A stretch of 64,000 bases of DNA from Oscillospiraceae bacterium (GCA_902781745.1 CACZKM010000003.1:1-64000); one strand, 5' to 3'; shown: positions 25,651-34,685, numbered from the stretch's first letter. Numbers and translations: made by a program. Notes: a model not told the origin generated them from the sequence alone.

Positions 25651-27066
25651 TCAGAAGGTCATTGATTCCACCGTCCCAAACAGCGCCCAGGTGGAGGAAT
25701 CGGTGATCTTCGCCTCCTGCCAGGTCCCCACCAGGGTCTCGTCCCCCTCCAGGTGGATCAGGCGGTTCCCCGGGGTGCGGGCGGTGAGGCGGCCGTCGGT
25801 GCCCACGCCGTCCACCAGGCAGCGGACGGTCCGGCCGACGTAGGCCCGGTGCTTCTCCGCGGAAATTTCATTCTGCCTTGCCAGCAGCCGCTGGAAGTTG
25901 GCGCTCTTCTGCGCCGGGGGCATGGGGTCGTCGAAGGACTCGGCGGGGGTCCCCCTTCTGGGGGAGAACTGGAAGGTGAACAGGGCGTCGTACCGCACCT
26001 CTTCGATCAGGGACATGGTCTCCTCAAAGTCCGCCTGGGTCTCCCCGGGGAAGCCCACGATGACGTCGGAGGTCAGGACGATATCCGGCGCCCGCTCCCG
26101 GAGGGCCGCCACCCGGTCCAGGTAGCTCTCCCGGGTGTACTTCCGGTTCATGGCCTTGAGGACCCGGCTGCTGCCCGACTGGAAGGGCAGGTGGAGGCAG
26201 GGAGCCACCTTTTCGCACTGGGCCATCACGTCGAAGAGCCGGTCCGAGGCGTCCTTGGGGTGGCTGGTCATGAACCGCAGGAGGAAGTCCCCGGGGATGG
26301 CCGCCGCCTGCTCCAGGAGCCAGGCAAAGTCGATGTCCAGCCCCAGGTCCTTTCCGTAGGAGTTCACGTTCTGGCCCAGGAGGGTGATGTCCTTGTACCC
26401 CGCCTCGGCCAGCTCTTTGATCTCCGCCAAAATGTCCTCCGGCTTCCGGCTCCGCTCCCGGCCCCGGACGTAGGGGACGATGCAGTAGGTGCAGAAGTTG
26501 TTGCAGCCGTACATGACGGACACCCAGGCCTTGATGGCGTTCTGCCGGACCACGGGGATGCCCTCGGCCACCGCCCCGGGCACGTCGTCGGTGGCAAAGA
26601 CCCGCTTGCCGGTGGTGAGCTTCCGCAGGAGGAGTTCGGGGAACTTCCACAGAAGCTGGGGCCCGAAGACCAGGTCCACATAGGGGAAGGACCTCCGCAG
26701 GCGGTCCGCCACATGGTCCTGCCGGGCCATGCAGCCGCAGACGCAGATCACCTGGTCCGGGTGCCGCCGCTTGGTGTGGGACAGGGCCCCCACGTTGCCG
26801 AAGACCCGGTGCTCGGCGTGCTCCCGGACGGCGCAGGTGTTCACCAGCACCAGGTCCGCCCCCTCGGGGGTGTCGGAAAAGCCGAACCCCATCCGGGCCA
26901 GATAGCCCCGGAGGCGCTCGGAGTCGGCCTCGTTCTGCTGGCAGCCGTAGGTGTCCACATAGGCGCGTTTTTCCCCGGGCCGCCGGTCCAGCAGGGCCCG
27001 GACCTGGTCGCACAGGTCCAGCTGCCGGGCGATCTCCGCGGGGGGGATGGTGGGGGTCTGTCTCAA
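25651..27066 (-). CDS. miaB: tRNA-2-methylthio-N6-dimethylallyladenosine synthase MiaB
   Basis: A 471-residue radical-SAM methylthiotransferase that adds the 2-methylthio group to i6A37, the product of MiaA. N-terminal cluster cysteines are in DTYGCQQNE, NTCAVRE and CVCGCMAR. The radical SAM motif is YGCNNFCTYC. A TRAM domain ends the protein. The start is taken as TTG at 27066, seven bases after GGAGGAG. The in-frame ATG at 27114 lies inside the promoter (27105-27133), upstream of any transcription start. Confidence 0.95.
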   Translation of the reverse strand: MRQTPTIPPAEIARQLDLCDQVRALLDRRPGEKRAYVDTYGCQQNEADSERLRGYLARMGFGFSDTPEGADLVLVNTCAVREHAEHRVFGNVGALSHTKRRHPDQVICVCGCMARQDHVADRLRRSFPYVDLVFGPQLLWKFPELLLRKLTTGKRVFATDDVPGAVAEGIPVVRQNAIKAWVSVMYGCNNFCTYCIVPYVRGRERSRKPEDILAEIKELAEAGYKDITLLGQNVNSYGKDLGLDIDFAWLLEQAAAIPGDFLLRFMTSHPKDASDRLFDVMAQCEKVAPCLHLPFQSGSSRVLKAMNRKYTRESYLDRVAALRERAPDIVLTSDVIVGFPGETQADFEETMSLIEEVRYDALFTFQFSPRRGTPAESFDDPMPPAQKSANFQRLLARQNEISAEKHRAYVGRTVRCLVDGVGTDGRLTARTPGNRLIHLEGDETLVGTWQEAKITDSSTWALFGTVESMTF

Positions 27067-27104
27067 GGTCTTCTCCTCCGTTTGGTCGTAATCATACAGA
27101 GTGC

Positions 27105-27133
27105 AGTATAGCATGGAATTGTGAACTTTTCAA
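27105..27133 (-). promoter_or_regulatory. miaB promoter
   Basis: TTGAAA, a 17-base spacer and TATACT. The predicted transcript starts near 27098, which excludes the ATG at 27114 as the miaB start. Confidence 0.75.
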
Positions 27134-27147
27134 GGCTGGGGGACGGG

Positions 27148-27178
27148 AAAAACCCGGCGGCGCTGACGCGCCGCCGGG
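27148..27178 (-). terminator. Terminator of the first YD-repeat surface gene
   Basis: 11-bp perfect stem CCCGGCGGCGC / GCGCCGCCGGG with a 4-base loop, followed by TTTTT on the minus strand. Confidence 0.9.
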
Positions 27179-27200
27179 CATGAGGGATGCCGCCAGATTA

Positions 27201-30200
27201 TTATTCCTTAGGAATCTTCGGATAAATCGAAATGTGACCATCCTTGCCATATTCTATATGATGCGTTAAGGCGGTCTCACCGTTCTCTGTCCAGTGAATA
27301 TCGGTCAAGTTGCCATTTTTATTATAGGTGTAGCTGGAATATCCAAGAGAACTGCCCATAGAAGTAGCTGATTGTTCCTTGATCTTTGAAAGAGAACCGT
27401 CTTTATTATAGACATACTCATGATGCATTTCTTCTGATGTCCACTTACTCACGGAGGTGTATGTATCAGAAATCAATTGACCGGAAGCATTATAATGATA
27501 CTGACGTATCTGCTCATATTCATCATTTTCTGGTGAAAAATCCTCTGTCAAAATATTGCCATGTCCATCATAGTCTACTCGCTTTTCACAGTAACCATCA
27601 TTGTACCAAAGAACAGTTTTTATATCGCTGTAGTTAATTGCATATGCGGGAATAGTTCCATTAATTATCATTGTAGTCCCGGACTTATCATAGGAAATTG
27701 TGCTCAAATCTGTATTTTGACCTTGGATGTATTTCCCAGTTCCGCCATCATCAAGATAATAGTCGTGGGTTTCACATTGAACCAGCTTTCCGGCTTTATC
27801 ATACGTCAGTGTAGCAATTTCATAACCGATGTAAGTGTAATCCCACCAATCACCAAACTGGTCTTCAGTTCCCCTATATGTCTTTATTTGCGTCAGCATT
27901 CCCTGAGAATTATATGTAAACTCAGATACGAGGAACGCATATGGATTTCCCCAGTAACCAGAGTACACCCTTCGGAATGGCTTTCCAGAGGAATCATATT
28001 CAATGTAAGCATTATCTCCTGCAACAGGGAGCACCCGTCCTGCTTTTGCGCTGTCCCCAGATGCTGCGGGCGTTGTCGTTTGCTCCGTCTTTTCAGGTGC
28101 CGGCTCCTCCGCTTTTTTGATCGTCAGATTGAGAATGCTGGCTTTTCCTGTCACCGTAAACTCCACGGGTTCCGCCCGCAGGCCGCTTCCGCCCTGCTCG
28201 ACGGCGGTTACCACATAGGAGCCGTTGTCACAATAGGCTGTAAATTGGCCGGAGCCGTTGACGTTCCCCGCCGCCGGGACTTGGTTTGTGCCCTTTGCCG
28301 TGATCTCCACCAGAGCTCCGGTGATAGGAGTATTGTTCTGGTCCTTTACGTTTACAGTCACAAGATACTGCTTATGGGGGCACTTGCCCCAGCCAAATTC
28401 CACCTCGCTCCGGTCATTGGCAAAAGAGATATAGAACTCTCTCAGCTTGAGCTTTGCGCTGGCGGGCGTTATCTCGAAGATGGTCCAGGAGTAATCATCG
28501 GAAATGCCGATCTCACAGAGAACACTCAGCTTGAAATAGGCGGAGAGATCCCCGTCGATGCATACTGCGCAAAGATGTTTAACTTCTTTGTCGGTGCTGA
28601 TTCCAATGCTATCACCGGTGCCGCCGCTGATTTCGATGCCGCCCTCTCCCTCCAGGGTAAGAGTCAGCACCTTGAGAACTCGGACGGTAGCATCTACGCC
28701 TAAGCCGGCCTTTCCAGAGAACGCCCCACCCAAGGTTGCGGACAACTCTGCATTAGTTTCCTTGATTTGCTGCGTTTTTCCACCGCTCCAGATTGTCCCG
28801 TTTTCACTGGTGATTGTGGCAGTAAGTTTGCCTTGCACATCTGCTTTGAATTCGCAGATGAAGTATGCGTTGAACTCTGCGTTTATTCCGGTGGCAATGG
28901 GGACGGGGATTTTGGGAGTATCCTTCCGATAGGAAAGTGCGTCACCCGTGATCTTCTTTTTTACGGACGCTTCAAAAGTGGTCTCAGTTTTGACACTGGC
29001 TTTGATCTCATTAATATCAAAAATCGTCTGGTCATACTGGATTTTAATGGAAAGGGTAACTTTTGCTTCTGCACTGTAACCGAAGGAACCACCGTTGTAT
29101 TCCGTCTTCAAGGTCTGGCTTGCCGACCCTTCCTTGGCTTTCATAACCGAGGACGTGACGGCAGGCAGATCGACCGCGTCGGTAATCATGCCGGAAGAGG
29201 CATATACCGGGATGTCAGGTGCTACTTCAATCTCAGAAACAGGGGAATACATTGCTGCCACATCCCCACTGCTCTCAGAGAGAGGCACCTCCATATCAAT
29301 GTCTATATATTTGAAGAAGTCAGAAAGCTCTGCTTTACCCTCGGTGATGGTCGCGGTGGAGTCATCTATTGTAATAGAGCCGACCTTTAGCAGGATATAA
29401 TCATCCGGCTTTGTGCCGTAGACATGGTAAAACACATCCCCGTTTTGCAGTTCTGAAATCTCCTTGTCAATATTATTAAACACATATATGCCATTTTCTT
29501 CATCTTTGCTTACCAGGTGGTTCTTTCCCGCGGAGGACTCGGTGGAAACAGTGTCATCCTTCAATACAGCAAAGTTTGTTTCCTTCGATTTGTCAAAATT
29601 GATGATCTCGTCTCCCTTGAAATCGTCCACATCTTTTTCCTTAAAGGCGAGATATGCTTCCGCGTTTTTGTTAAAGCGCATCAGGATGGTGGCAACCTGA
29701 GCCCGAGTGGCAGTCCCGGCAGGGGAGAGTTCCGTAGCCGAAACACCAGAAATTATTTGCGATCCCACGGCCCATTTGACCGCTGGCTCTGCCCAACTGC
29801 TGATTTGGGCAGCATCACTATACCCGGTCAGAGAGACCAGATCATCCGTATCATACTGCTTATAAGCGGCATATCGATAAAGGATCGTAGCCATCTGCTC
29901 TCTGGTTATATTACTGTCGGGAGCAAAGGTTGTGGCCGAGGTCCCGGATACAATCTGGTTGGTAGCTGCCCAGGTGATGGCCTTTTCATAGTAGCTTCCA
30001 GCCTCCACATCGGTGAATGGACAGGCAGTGGAGACGGAGGGTGTGTTCTCCAGCCGATACAGGATCGTAACAATCATACCTCGAGTCGTTTTTCCATTCG
30101 GACTAAAGGTGCCCTTCCCTGTGCCGTTCATGAAACCGTTGGTATGTGCGTATTGAACCGCGCTGTAGTACCAAGCGTCCGGGCTTACGTCAGAAAAGGG

Positions 30201-30287
30201 CTCCGCCGCCAATACAGACATTGGAAGAAGCCCTAGTGCAAGGCACAAGACCAATGCCACACTCACTAATCGTTTTCTCATTCTCAA
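27201..30287 (-). CDS. SLH-anchored surface protein with YD-like repeats
   Basis: A 1028-residue secreted protein. The signal peptide is followed by three N-terminal SLH domains (about 30-215). A large beta-rich region of unrecognised fold follows (220-630), then a carboxypeptidase-regulatory-like Ig domain (about 637-720, TVNVKDQNNTPITGALVEI). A Pro/Glu/Thr linker leads to C-terminal YD/RHS-like repeats (about 755-1028: FTYNSQGMLTQIK, YDKAGKLVQ, YNKDGSLSKIK). YD repeats form beta-barrel shells in RHS toxins, but no toxin domain follows here. The ATG at 30287 lies behind AGAAGGAGG. Expression is preceded by a structured leader ending in an intrinsic terminator, shared with 35035-36297 and 38473-40431. 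Confidence 0.85.
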   Translation of the reverse strand: MRMRKRLVSVALVLCLALGLLPMSVLAAEPFSDVSPDAWYYSAVQYAHTNGFMNGTGKGTFSPNGKTTRGMIVTILYRLENTPSVSTACPFTDVEAGSYYEKAITWAATNQIVSGTSATTFAPDSNITREQMATILYRYAAYKQYDTDDLVSLTGYSDAAQISSWAEPAVKWAVGSQIISGVSATELSPAGTATRAQVATILMRFNKNAEAYLAFKEKDVDDFKGDEIINFDKSKETNFAVLKDDTVSTESSAGKNHLVSKDEENGIYVFNNIDKEISELQNGDVFYHVYGTKPDDYILLKVGSITIDDSTATITEGKAELSDFFKYIDIDMEVPLSESSGDVAAMYSPVSEIEVAPDIPVYASSGMITDAVDLPAVTSSVMKAKEGSASQTLKTEYNGGSFGYSAEAKVTLSIKIQYDQTIFDINEIKASVKTETTFEASVKKKITGDALSYRKDTPKIPVPIATGINAEFNAYFICEFKADVQGKLTATITSENGTIWSGGKTQQIKETNAELSATLGGAFSGKAGLGVDATVRVLKVLTLTLEGEGGIEISGGTGDSIGISTDKEVKHLCAVCIDGDLSAYFKLSVLCEIGISDDYSWTIFEITPASAKLKLREFYISFANDRSEVEFGWGKCPHKQYLVTVNVKDQNNTPITGALVEITAKGTNQVPAAGNVNGSGQFTAYCDNGSYVVTAVEQGGSGLRAEPVEFTVTGKASILNLTIKKAEEPAPEKTEQTTTPAASGDSAKAGRVLPVAGDNAYIEYDSSGKPFRRVYSGYWGNPYAFLVSEFTYNSQGMLTQIKTYRGTEDQFGDWWDYTYIGYEIATLTYDKAGKLVQCETHDYYLDDGGTGKYIQGQNTDLSTISYDKSGTTMIINGTIPAYAINYSDIKTVLWYNDGYCEKRVDYDGHGNILTEDFSPENDEYEQIRQYHYNASGQLISDTYTSVSKWTSEEMHHEYVYNKDGSLSKIKEQSATSMGSSLGYSSYTYNKNGNLTDIHWTENGETALTHHIEYGKDGHISIYPKIPKE

Positions 30288-30360
30288 AATCCTCCTTCTG
30301 ATCTTTTGTCTTCCCCCAGCATCCCGCGAGGGACCCCCGCCTCGCTTCGAGCCGGAAGGG

Positions 30361-30402
30361 AAAAAACAAAAAATGCCGTGTGGGTATGACCCTACACAGC
30401 AT
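30361..30402 (-). terminator. Intrinsic terminator within the leader, copy 1
   Basis: The stem ATGCTGTGTAGGG / CCCACACGGCAT is followed by TTTTTTG on the minus strand, about 75 bases before the start codon at 30287. Placed between promoter and coding sequence, it is a candidate attenuator. Confidence 0.8.
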
Positions 30403-30632
30403 CAGAAGGAAAATTCTGTATGCATCACCCGGCCCTGCCGCGCATAGCCTTTCGGATACGACAATTAGCCCGTCCGCCACAAGCCTCCCCAAAGGGAAAT
30501 GCTTGCAAAGGGGCCGGGTAAACGGTATAATCGTCCTATGCGGTGCGGCGTAAGCCGTTGTGTAGGTGGTTGGACACCCATGCAGGCGCTCGGGGGGCCT
30601 AATCCCCGCGCGCTGCCGCATATTTTGTTTTC
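30361..30632 (-). ncRNA. Conserved structured leader RNA, copy 1 (riboswitch-like, class unknown)
   Basis: The leader begins AAAACAAAATATGCGGCAGCG. Domain 1 is closed by ATGCGG / CCGCAT and holds a G/C hairpin, an AGGT/ACCT-type hairpin (here GGGT...ACCT) and CGGC-loop-GCCG. Domain 2 is closed by ACCCGGCCC / GGGCCGGGT and contains GCAAGC...GCTTGT. The terminator follows. The same order is seen in copies 2 and 3. I do not recognise a known riboswitch consensus. Confidence 0.75.
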
Positions 30633-30638
30633 TTCATT

Positions 30639-30667
30639 ATTTTACCAAAGGTTGACCCAGGATGCAA
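30639..30667 (-). promoter_or_regulatory. Promoter of leader copy 1
   Basis: TTGCAT, a 17-base spacer ending TTTGG, and TAAAAT. The other two leader copies have the same arrangement. Confidence 0.75.
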
Positions 30668-30760
30668 GAAGAAAATACAGCGCTCGTCTTCCCACGCAGA
30701 AACCCGCCCCGGGCCGCGTGCGGTCCGGGGCGTATCTGTCGGGGCTGTCGGCCCCGGCGC

Positions 30761-31033
30761 TCATACAAATTCGATTTTCAGCTTTTTTCCCAGCCCGGCG
30801 GCCAGCCGCGCCAGGGTGGTGACGGTGGGGCTGGTGACGCCGCTCTCGATGCGGCTGATGTTGGACTGCCGGATGCCGGTCCGCTCTGCCAGCTCCTTCT
30901 GGGTCATGTTCTGCTCGATCCGCCCGCCGATGATGGCCCGGATGGCCTCATACTCCGGGCGGAGCCGTTCGTATTCCGCGGCAAATTCGGGGTCTTGGAG
31001 CCAACGGTCCAGGTGTTCGGTGAAATCACTCAT
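30761..31033 (-). CDS. XRE-family antitoxin-like regulator (HigA type)
   Basis: A 90-residue helix-turn-helix protein: NMTQKELAERTGIRQSNISRIESG is the DNA-binding unit, preceded by a helical N-terminus (FTEHLDRWLQDPEFAAEYERL) typical of HigA-type antitoxins encoded after their toxin. The start at 31033 follows AAGGAGGGCGC and overlaps the end of the toxin remnant. In intact modules it would neutralise the toxin and repress the operon. Here the toxin is truncated, so the protein may persist only as a regulator. Confidence 0.82.
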   Translation of the reverse strand: MSDFTEHLDRWLQDPEFAAEYERLRPEYEAIRAIIGGRIEQNMTQKELAERTGIRQSNISRIESGVTSPTVTTLARLAAGLGKKLKIEFV

Positions 31034-31172
31034 CTTGCGCCCTCCTTTCATAGTCCGCCAAAACTGCCAGACTGTAGAACGCTTTTCCTCTCATTTTATC
31101 CGAGAGTCCATCAATAAACTCTTCAACAGGCCGCCTCCCGTTTGGCAGGCGATAATACTCTAATTCAAACAT
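31026..31172 (-). pseudogene. Truncated RelE/HigB-type toxin
   Basis: Only 48 residues. It begins MFELEYYRLPNGRRPVEEFI, the usual start of phage-derived Gp49/HigB toxins (~110 residues), continues to KAFYSLAVLADYE, then ends within the antitoxin start. The C-terminal beta strands with the catalytic Arg/Lys/Tyr residues are absent, so ribosome-dependent mRNase activity is not expected. The 5' end, ribosome-binding site (AAAGGGGAT) and promoter are intact. The deletion joined the toxin N-terminus directly to the antitoxin leader. Confidence 0.75.
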
Positions 31173-31193
31173 GACGATATCCCCTTTGCCTGC

Positions 31194-31222
31194 ATTATAT
31201 TCCTTAAAAGCTATATTGTCAA
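31194..31222 (-). promoter_or_regulatory. Consensus promoter of the decayed toxin-antitoxin locus
   Basis: TTGACA, a 17-base spacer and TATAAT: both hexamers match the consensus perfectly. It lies about 20 bases before the toxin-remnant start. Confidence 0.85.
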
Positions 31223-31275
31223 TCCTGATACTGATCTTTCAAATCCTCTGGTTCAACTATCGCCGAACACGAAGG

Positions 31276-31491
31276 TCATTTTTTCTCCGGATTATCACAC
31301 AAGCCCAGAATATAATCGGCGGAGACCTGATACAAAGCTGTCAGCGCCACCAGATGGCGGAGGGGCATTTCACTGGCCCCCCGTTCGTACCGGGAATACA
31401 TGGTCTGCGAGGTCCCCAGCGCATCTGCCACCTGCTTCTGTGTCAGGTCGTGATCCTCCCGCAGGTCCCTCATCCGTCGTACATAGTCCAT
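31276..31491 (-). CDS. Small XRE-family transcriptional regulator
   Basis: A 71-residue single helix-turn-helix protein: DLTQKQVADALGTSQTMYSRYERG is the DNA-binding unit, followed by a dimerisation tail (LVALTALYQVSADYILG). It is Cro/C1-like and has no sensor domain. The start follows AAAAGGAGG. It lies upstream of the toxin-antitoxin remnant in the same direction and divergent from the small gene at 31594. AGTAAA/TTTACT half-sites in the divergent spacer are plausible operators. Confidence 0.85.
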   Translation of the reverse strand: MDYVRRMRDLREDHDLTQKQVADALGTSQTMYSRYERGASEMPLRHLVALTALYQVSADYILGLCDNPEKK

Positions 31492-31531
31492 GGCGGCCCC
31501 TCCTTTTCCGCCATTCTATCCAGTACATATC

Positions 31532-31562
31532 TTTACTATTGATTTCAGTAAATATTTTTACT
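31532..31562. promoter_or_regulatory. Candidate operator of the XRE regulator
   Basis: Three hexamers alternate in orientation: TTTACT (31532-31537), AGTAAA (31547-31552) and TTTACT (31557-31562), giving overlapping inverted repeats with 9- and 4-base spacers. They lie between the divergent XRE gene and the gene at 31594. Confidence 0.5.
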
Positions 31563-31593
31563 AGAATAGACCGGACGGGAAAGGAGGGACCGT

Positions 31594-31902
31594 ATGCAAG
31601 ACCGAGCTTATTTTGTCCACCAACCCAGACGGATCGAGGACCTGTACGGCCCCCGGCCTCTGGAGGCCTATACGCCTTACCGGGTGATCGGGACAGTCGA
31701 ATTGTCGCAGATGGCCTACGAAAACTTCATCACAGACCTGCTGGCGGACCGGGCCTTTTTGGAGAATGCCGCCGCCCTGTGCCGGGCGGGACCGCCGGTC
31801 TGGGACTGCGTGCTGGTGCGTCAGCGGAGAGGCTCCGGCGGCGTGCTGGTGGTCCCCGACGGCCCCTTTGTAGAGTGGGCCGCCCTGTGGGTCCCACTCT
31901 GA
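31594..31902 (+). CDS. Small conserved-type protein of unknown function
   Basis: A 102-residue soluble protein with a good ribosome-binding site (AAAGGAGGGACC). It begins MQDRAYFVHQPRRIEDLYG and has a central acidic helix region (YENFITDLLADRAFLENAA). It resembles a small domain of unknown function I have seen in clostridial accessory regions (possibly DUF6329), without assigned role. It is divergent from the XRE gene, which may regulate it. A terminator follows directly. Confidence 0.7.
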   Translation: MQDRAYFVHQPRRIEDLYGPRPLEAYTPYRVIGTVELSQMAYENFITDLLADRAFLENAAALCRAGPPVWDCVLVRQRRGSGGVLVVPDGPFVEWAALWVPL

Positions 31903-31908
31903 AAATGG

Positions 31909-31944
31909 AAAGACCGCCCCCGGCAAACCCGGAGACGGTCTTTT
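31909..31944. terminator. Bidirectional terminator
   Basis: Stem AAAGACCG...CGGTC with an inner CCGG/CCGG extension, T-run on the plus strand and A-run giving T residues on the minus strand. It separates the gene at 31594 from the convergent degV gene. Confidence 0.75.
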
Positions 31945-31981
31945 CCGTCCTATATTCCAAGATTACTCCGAATATGGCAAG

Positions 31982-32839
31982 TTAATCCAGGGCCTGATAC
32001 CCCGCGATCCCCACCGCGCTGGGGCCGCCGTGGGTGGTGATGACCCCCCCGGAGGGGATGAAGTTCACGGTCCGGAAGCCCAGCTCCCCGGCGGTCTTCT
32101 CCACCAGGGCCTTCAGGTCGTCGGTGAAGCCGGGGGTGATCACCGCCCAGAGCTCCTCCCGCTCCAGGCGGTTTTCTTCCACATACTCCCGGATAAACTG
32201 GGGGATGACCTTCTCCAGCCTGCCCCGGTACTTCTTGGTCACGATGAGCCGGCCGTCCACGATGTCCACGCAGGGGATGAGCCGCATGAGGTTGCCCACC
32301 AGGGCCGCCACGTTGCTCACCCGGCCCCCGGCCTTGGGGAAGTCCAGGTTCCGGGGGATGAAGGCCATACGGGTCTTTTTGGCGATCTTCGCCGCCATGT
32401 CCCGGGCCTCCTCCACGGACCACTCCGGGTGCTCCTCCAGGAGGCGGGCCACCCGGACGGTGACGGCGCACTGGCCGGCGGAGACCTGCTGGGTGTCCAG
32501 GAGGGTGACGTAGTCCCGCCCCTCGGCGGCCACCCGGGCGGAGTCGAAGGAGCAGGTGGTGACGGCGGAGTAGGCCAGGTAGAGGATCTGGGCCTCGGGG
32601 TGTTCGGCGTGGAGCCGGTCCAGCACCTTGACGAAGTCCTCGGGGTTGCAGCCGCTGGTCTGGGGGATCTTCCCGGTGGTCCGGAAGTAGGTGACGATCT
32701 CCTCCGTGGAGAAATCCCCGTCGTCCTTGGTCACGTCCCCGAAGCTGACGTGCATGGGGACCACGGCGATGCCGTACCGCCGGGCAAGCTCCGGGGTCAC
32801 GTCCGAGCCGGACTCCACCAGCAAGATGATCTTTTTCAT
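31982..32839 (-). CDS. DegV-family fatty-acid-binding protein
   Basis: A 285-residue two-domain cytoplasmic protein of the DegV/FakB family, which holds a fatty acid for phosphorylation by FakA. It has the N-terminal ESGSDVTPELARRYGI motif, FGDVTKDDGDFS and the ligand-contacting TSGCNPEDF, and SAVTTCSFDSARVA. No fakA-like kinase is in the window. Monocistronic, with terminators on both sides. Confidence 0.93.
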   Translation of the reverse strand: MKKIILLVESGSDVTPELARRYGIAVVPMHVSFGDVTKDDGDFSTEEIVTYFRTTGKIPQTSGCNPEDFVKVLDRLHAEHPEAQILYLAYSAVTTCSFDSARVAAEGRDYVTLLDTQQVSAGQCAVTVRVARLLEEHPEWSVEEARDMAAKIAKKTRMAFIPRNLDFPKAGGRVSNVAALVGNLMRLIPCVDIVDGRLIVTKKYRGRLEKVIPQFIREYVEENRLEREELWAVITPGFTDDLKALVEKTAGELGFRTVNFIPSGGVITTHGGPSAVGIAGYQALD

Positions 32840-32955
32840 AGCCGCATACGCTCCTGTTCCTTGGTATCATGGTCGTTTGTCCTATCATACCACAGGAAAA
32901 TTCAGAAGTCTACAACATCTAATATTTTATATCAAGAAATCCTGTACACTGATAT

Positions 32956-32999
32956 AAAAACCGCCTCGCACCGGAAAGCCGATGAGAGGCGGTTTCTTT
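32956..32999 (-). terminator. Terminator of the CoA-transferase gene
   Basis: 10-bp stem AAACCGCCTC / GAGGCGGTTT with an 18-base loop, followed by TTTAT on the minus strand. Confidence 0.8.
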
Positions 33000-33027
33000 C
33001 TATGATGCTGTGAGGCAGAGCCGTAGC

Positions 33028-34368
33028 TTACCGCTTGTTGGACCGTCTCCAGATGTGCATCTTCTCGGCTTCCTTGATGAGGTCGTCCCGGAAGTCGGGG
33101 TGGGCGATGGAGATGATCTTGTCGGCACGCTCCCAGGTGTTCAGGCCCTTGAGGTTGATCATGCCGTACTCGGTGACCAGGTACTGCACAGTGGACCGGG
33201 GGTCGGTGCAGATGGAGCCGTTGGTCAGGGTGGGCACGATGCGGGACTTCAGGGAGCCGTCCTTGGCCTTCATGGTGGAGGACAGGCAGATGAAGGACTT
33301 GCCGCCGTTGGACAGGTAAGCGCCCATGACGAAGTCAAGCTGGCCGCCGGTGCCGGAGATGTGCTTGATGCCGGCGGACTCGGCGTTCACCTGGCCGAAG
33401 AGGTCCAGGTCCACGATGTTGTTGATGGAGATGAACTTGTCAAGCTGGGCGATGATGCGCACGTCGTTGGTGTAGTCCACGGGGGCGCCCATGACGTTGG
33501 GGTTGCGGTTGACGTAGTCATAGAGCTTCTTGGTGCCGGCGGCGAAGGCAAAGACCTCCCGGCCATAGTCCACGGCCTTGTTCTTGCCGTTGATCTTGCC
33601 GGCCTTGGCGATGTCCACGAAGGCGTCCACGTACATCTCGGTGTGCACGCCCAGGTCCTTCAGGTCAGACTCGGCGATGAGGGCGCCCACGGTGTTGGGC
33701 ATGCCGCCGATGCCAAGCTGCAGGCAGGCGCCGTTGGGGATCTCGGGGACGATGAGGTTGGCCACGGTGCGGTCCACGTCGGTGGGGGGCACGGAGCCCA
33801 GCTCGGGGATCTGGGGGTTGGAGCCCTCGACCACCATAGCCACGTCCTGGATGTTCACCTCGGTCTTATGCAGGCCGTAGACATAGGGCATATTCTCGTT
33901 GACCTCCACGATGATGCACTTGGCCCGGGCCATCATGTCATAGCCGTGGGAGGGAGCCAGGGAGAGGTTGAAGTTGCCGTGCTCGTCCATGGGGGGCGCC
34001 TGGAACATGACCACGTCCACAGGGTCCAGGTTCTCGCGGTAGAACCGGGGCAGCTCGGAGTAGCGCATGGGGGAGAACCAGCCCATGCCCTTGCCGATGA
34101 TCTTCCGGTCGATGCCGGAGCAGTGCCAGGAGTGCCAGGCGAAGTGGTCGCCGGCGTCGTCGGCCTTGGCGATCTCGGGCATCCACATGGTCACGCCGCC
34201 GCGGACCTTCACGTCCTCCAGCTCATTCTGGCGGGCGGCCAGGGCGATGTCCAGGTCATAGGGGTGGTTGGTGCACCAGGTGTAGTCCACCCAGTCGCCG
34301 GACTTGACCACCTTCACGGCCTCGGCGGCGGTGGTCAGCTTGCTCTTGTACAGTGCCTGAAAATCCAT
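33028..34368 (-). CDS. but: Butyryl-CoA:acetate CoA-transferase family protein
   Basis: A 446-residue class I (Cat1/4-hydroxybutyrate type) CoA-transferase. Motifs include [11 protein letters not shown] near the N-terminus, [18 protein letters not shown], the [16 protein letters not shown] block that contains the catalytic Glu, and the C-terminal [19 protein letters not shown]. From memory this is very close to the Roseburia/Faecalibacterium butyryl-CoA:acetate enzyme, which makes butyrate while recycling acetate. The 4-hydroxybutyrate or propionyl-CoA specificities cannot be fully excluded. It stands alone behind a strong promoter. With the thiolase at 42.7 kb it supports a butyrate-forming metabolism. 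Confidence 0.87.
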   Translation of the reverse strand: MDFQALYKSKLTTAAEAVKVVKSGDWVDYTWCTNHPYDLDIALAARQNELEDVKVRGGVTMWMPEIAKADDAGDHFAWHSWHCSGIDRKIIGKGMGWFSPMRYSELPRFYRENLDPVDVVMFQAPPMDEHGNFNLSLAPSHGYDMMARAKCIIVEVNENMPYVYGLHKTEVNIQDVAMVVEGSNPQIPELGSVPPTDVDRTVANLIVPEIPNGACLQLGIGGMPNTVGALIAESDLKDLGVHTEMYVDAFVDIAKAGKINGKNKAVDYGREVFAFAAGTKKLYDYVNRNPNVMGAPVDYTNDVRIIAQLDKFISINNIVDLDLFGQVNAESAGIKHISGTGGQLDFVMGAYLSNGGKSFICLSSTMKAKDGSLKSRIVPTLTNGSICTDPRSTVQYLVTEYGMINLKGLNTWERADKIISIAHPDFRDDLIKEAEKMHIWRRSNKR

Positions 34369-34452
34369 AGTTCGTTTCTCCTTTGCAGTCAGAGGTTGGG
34401 ATAGGCCTCCGCCGCCGTTTCGGGAGCGGACGGGGCCGAAACAATCGGGCTC

Positions 34453-34481
34453 ATTTTACCGGGCAAGCGGTGAAAAGTCAA
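34453..34481 (-). promoter_or_regulatory. Promoter of the CoA-transferase gene
   Basis: TTGACT, a 17-base spacer and TAAAAT, about 85 bases upstream of the start codon. Confidence 0.8.
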
Positions 34482-34650
34482 GGAAAATCATGGTTTTTCC
34501 CAAATTTTCTCGGCGGGGTTTCTCCCGCCGGGACGGGGGCTGTCGGATGTGTCAAAAAGGGTGGCCGGAGGGGCGGGATTTTCCGTTGTTTTGCGGGTGG
34601 AGGCGGGGGATCGTCTCTTCGGCCTTCCTCCTGGCCTTCGCAAATAACAC

Positions 34651-34679
34651 TTGCGCTTTTCGGCAGGCTCTGGTAAAAT
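34651..34679 (+). promoter_or_regulatory. Promoter of leader copy 2
   Basis: TTGCGC, a 17-base spacer and TAAAAT. The same arrangement drives copies 1 and 3. The preceding ~170 bases hold only a GC hairpin (around 34505-34528) with no gene. Confidence 0.75.
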
Positions 34680-34685
34680 ATGTAC

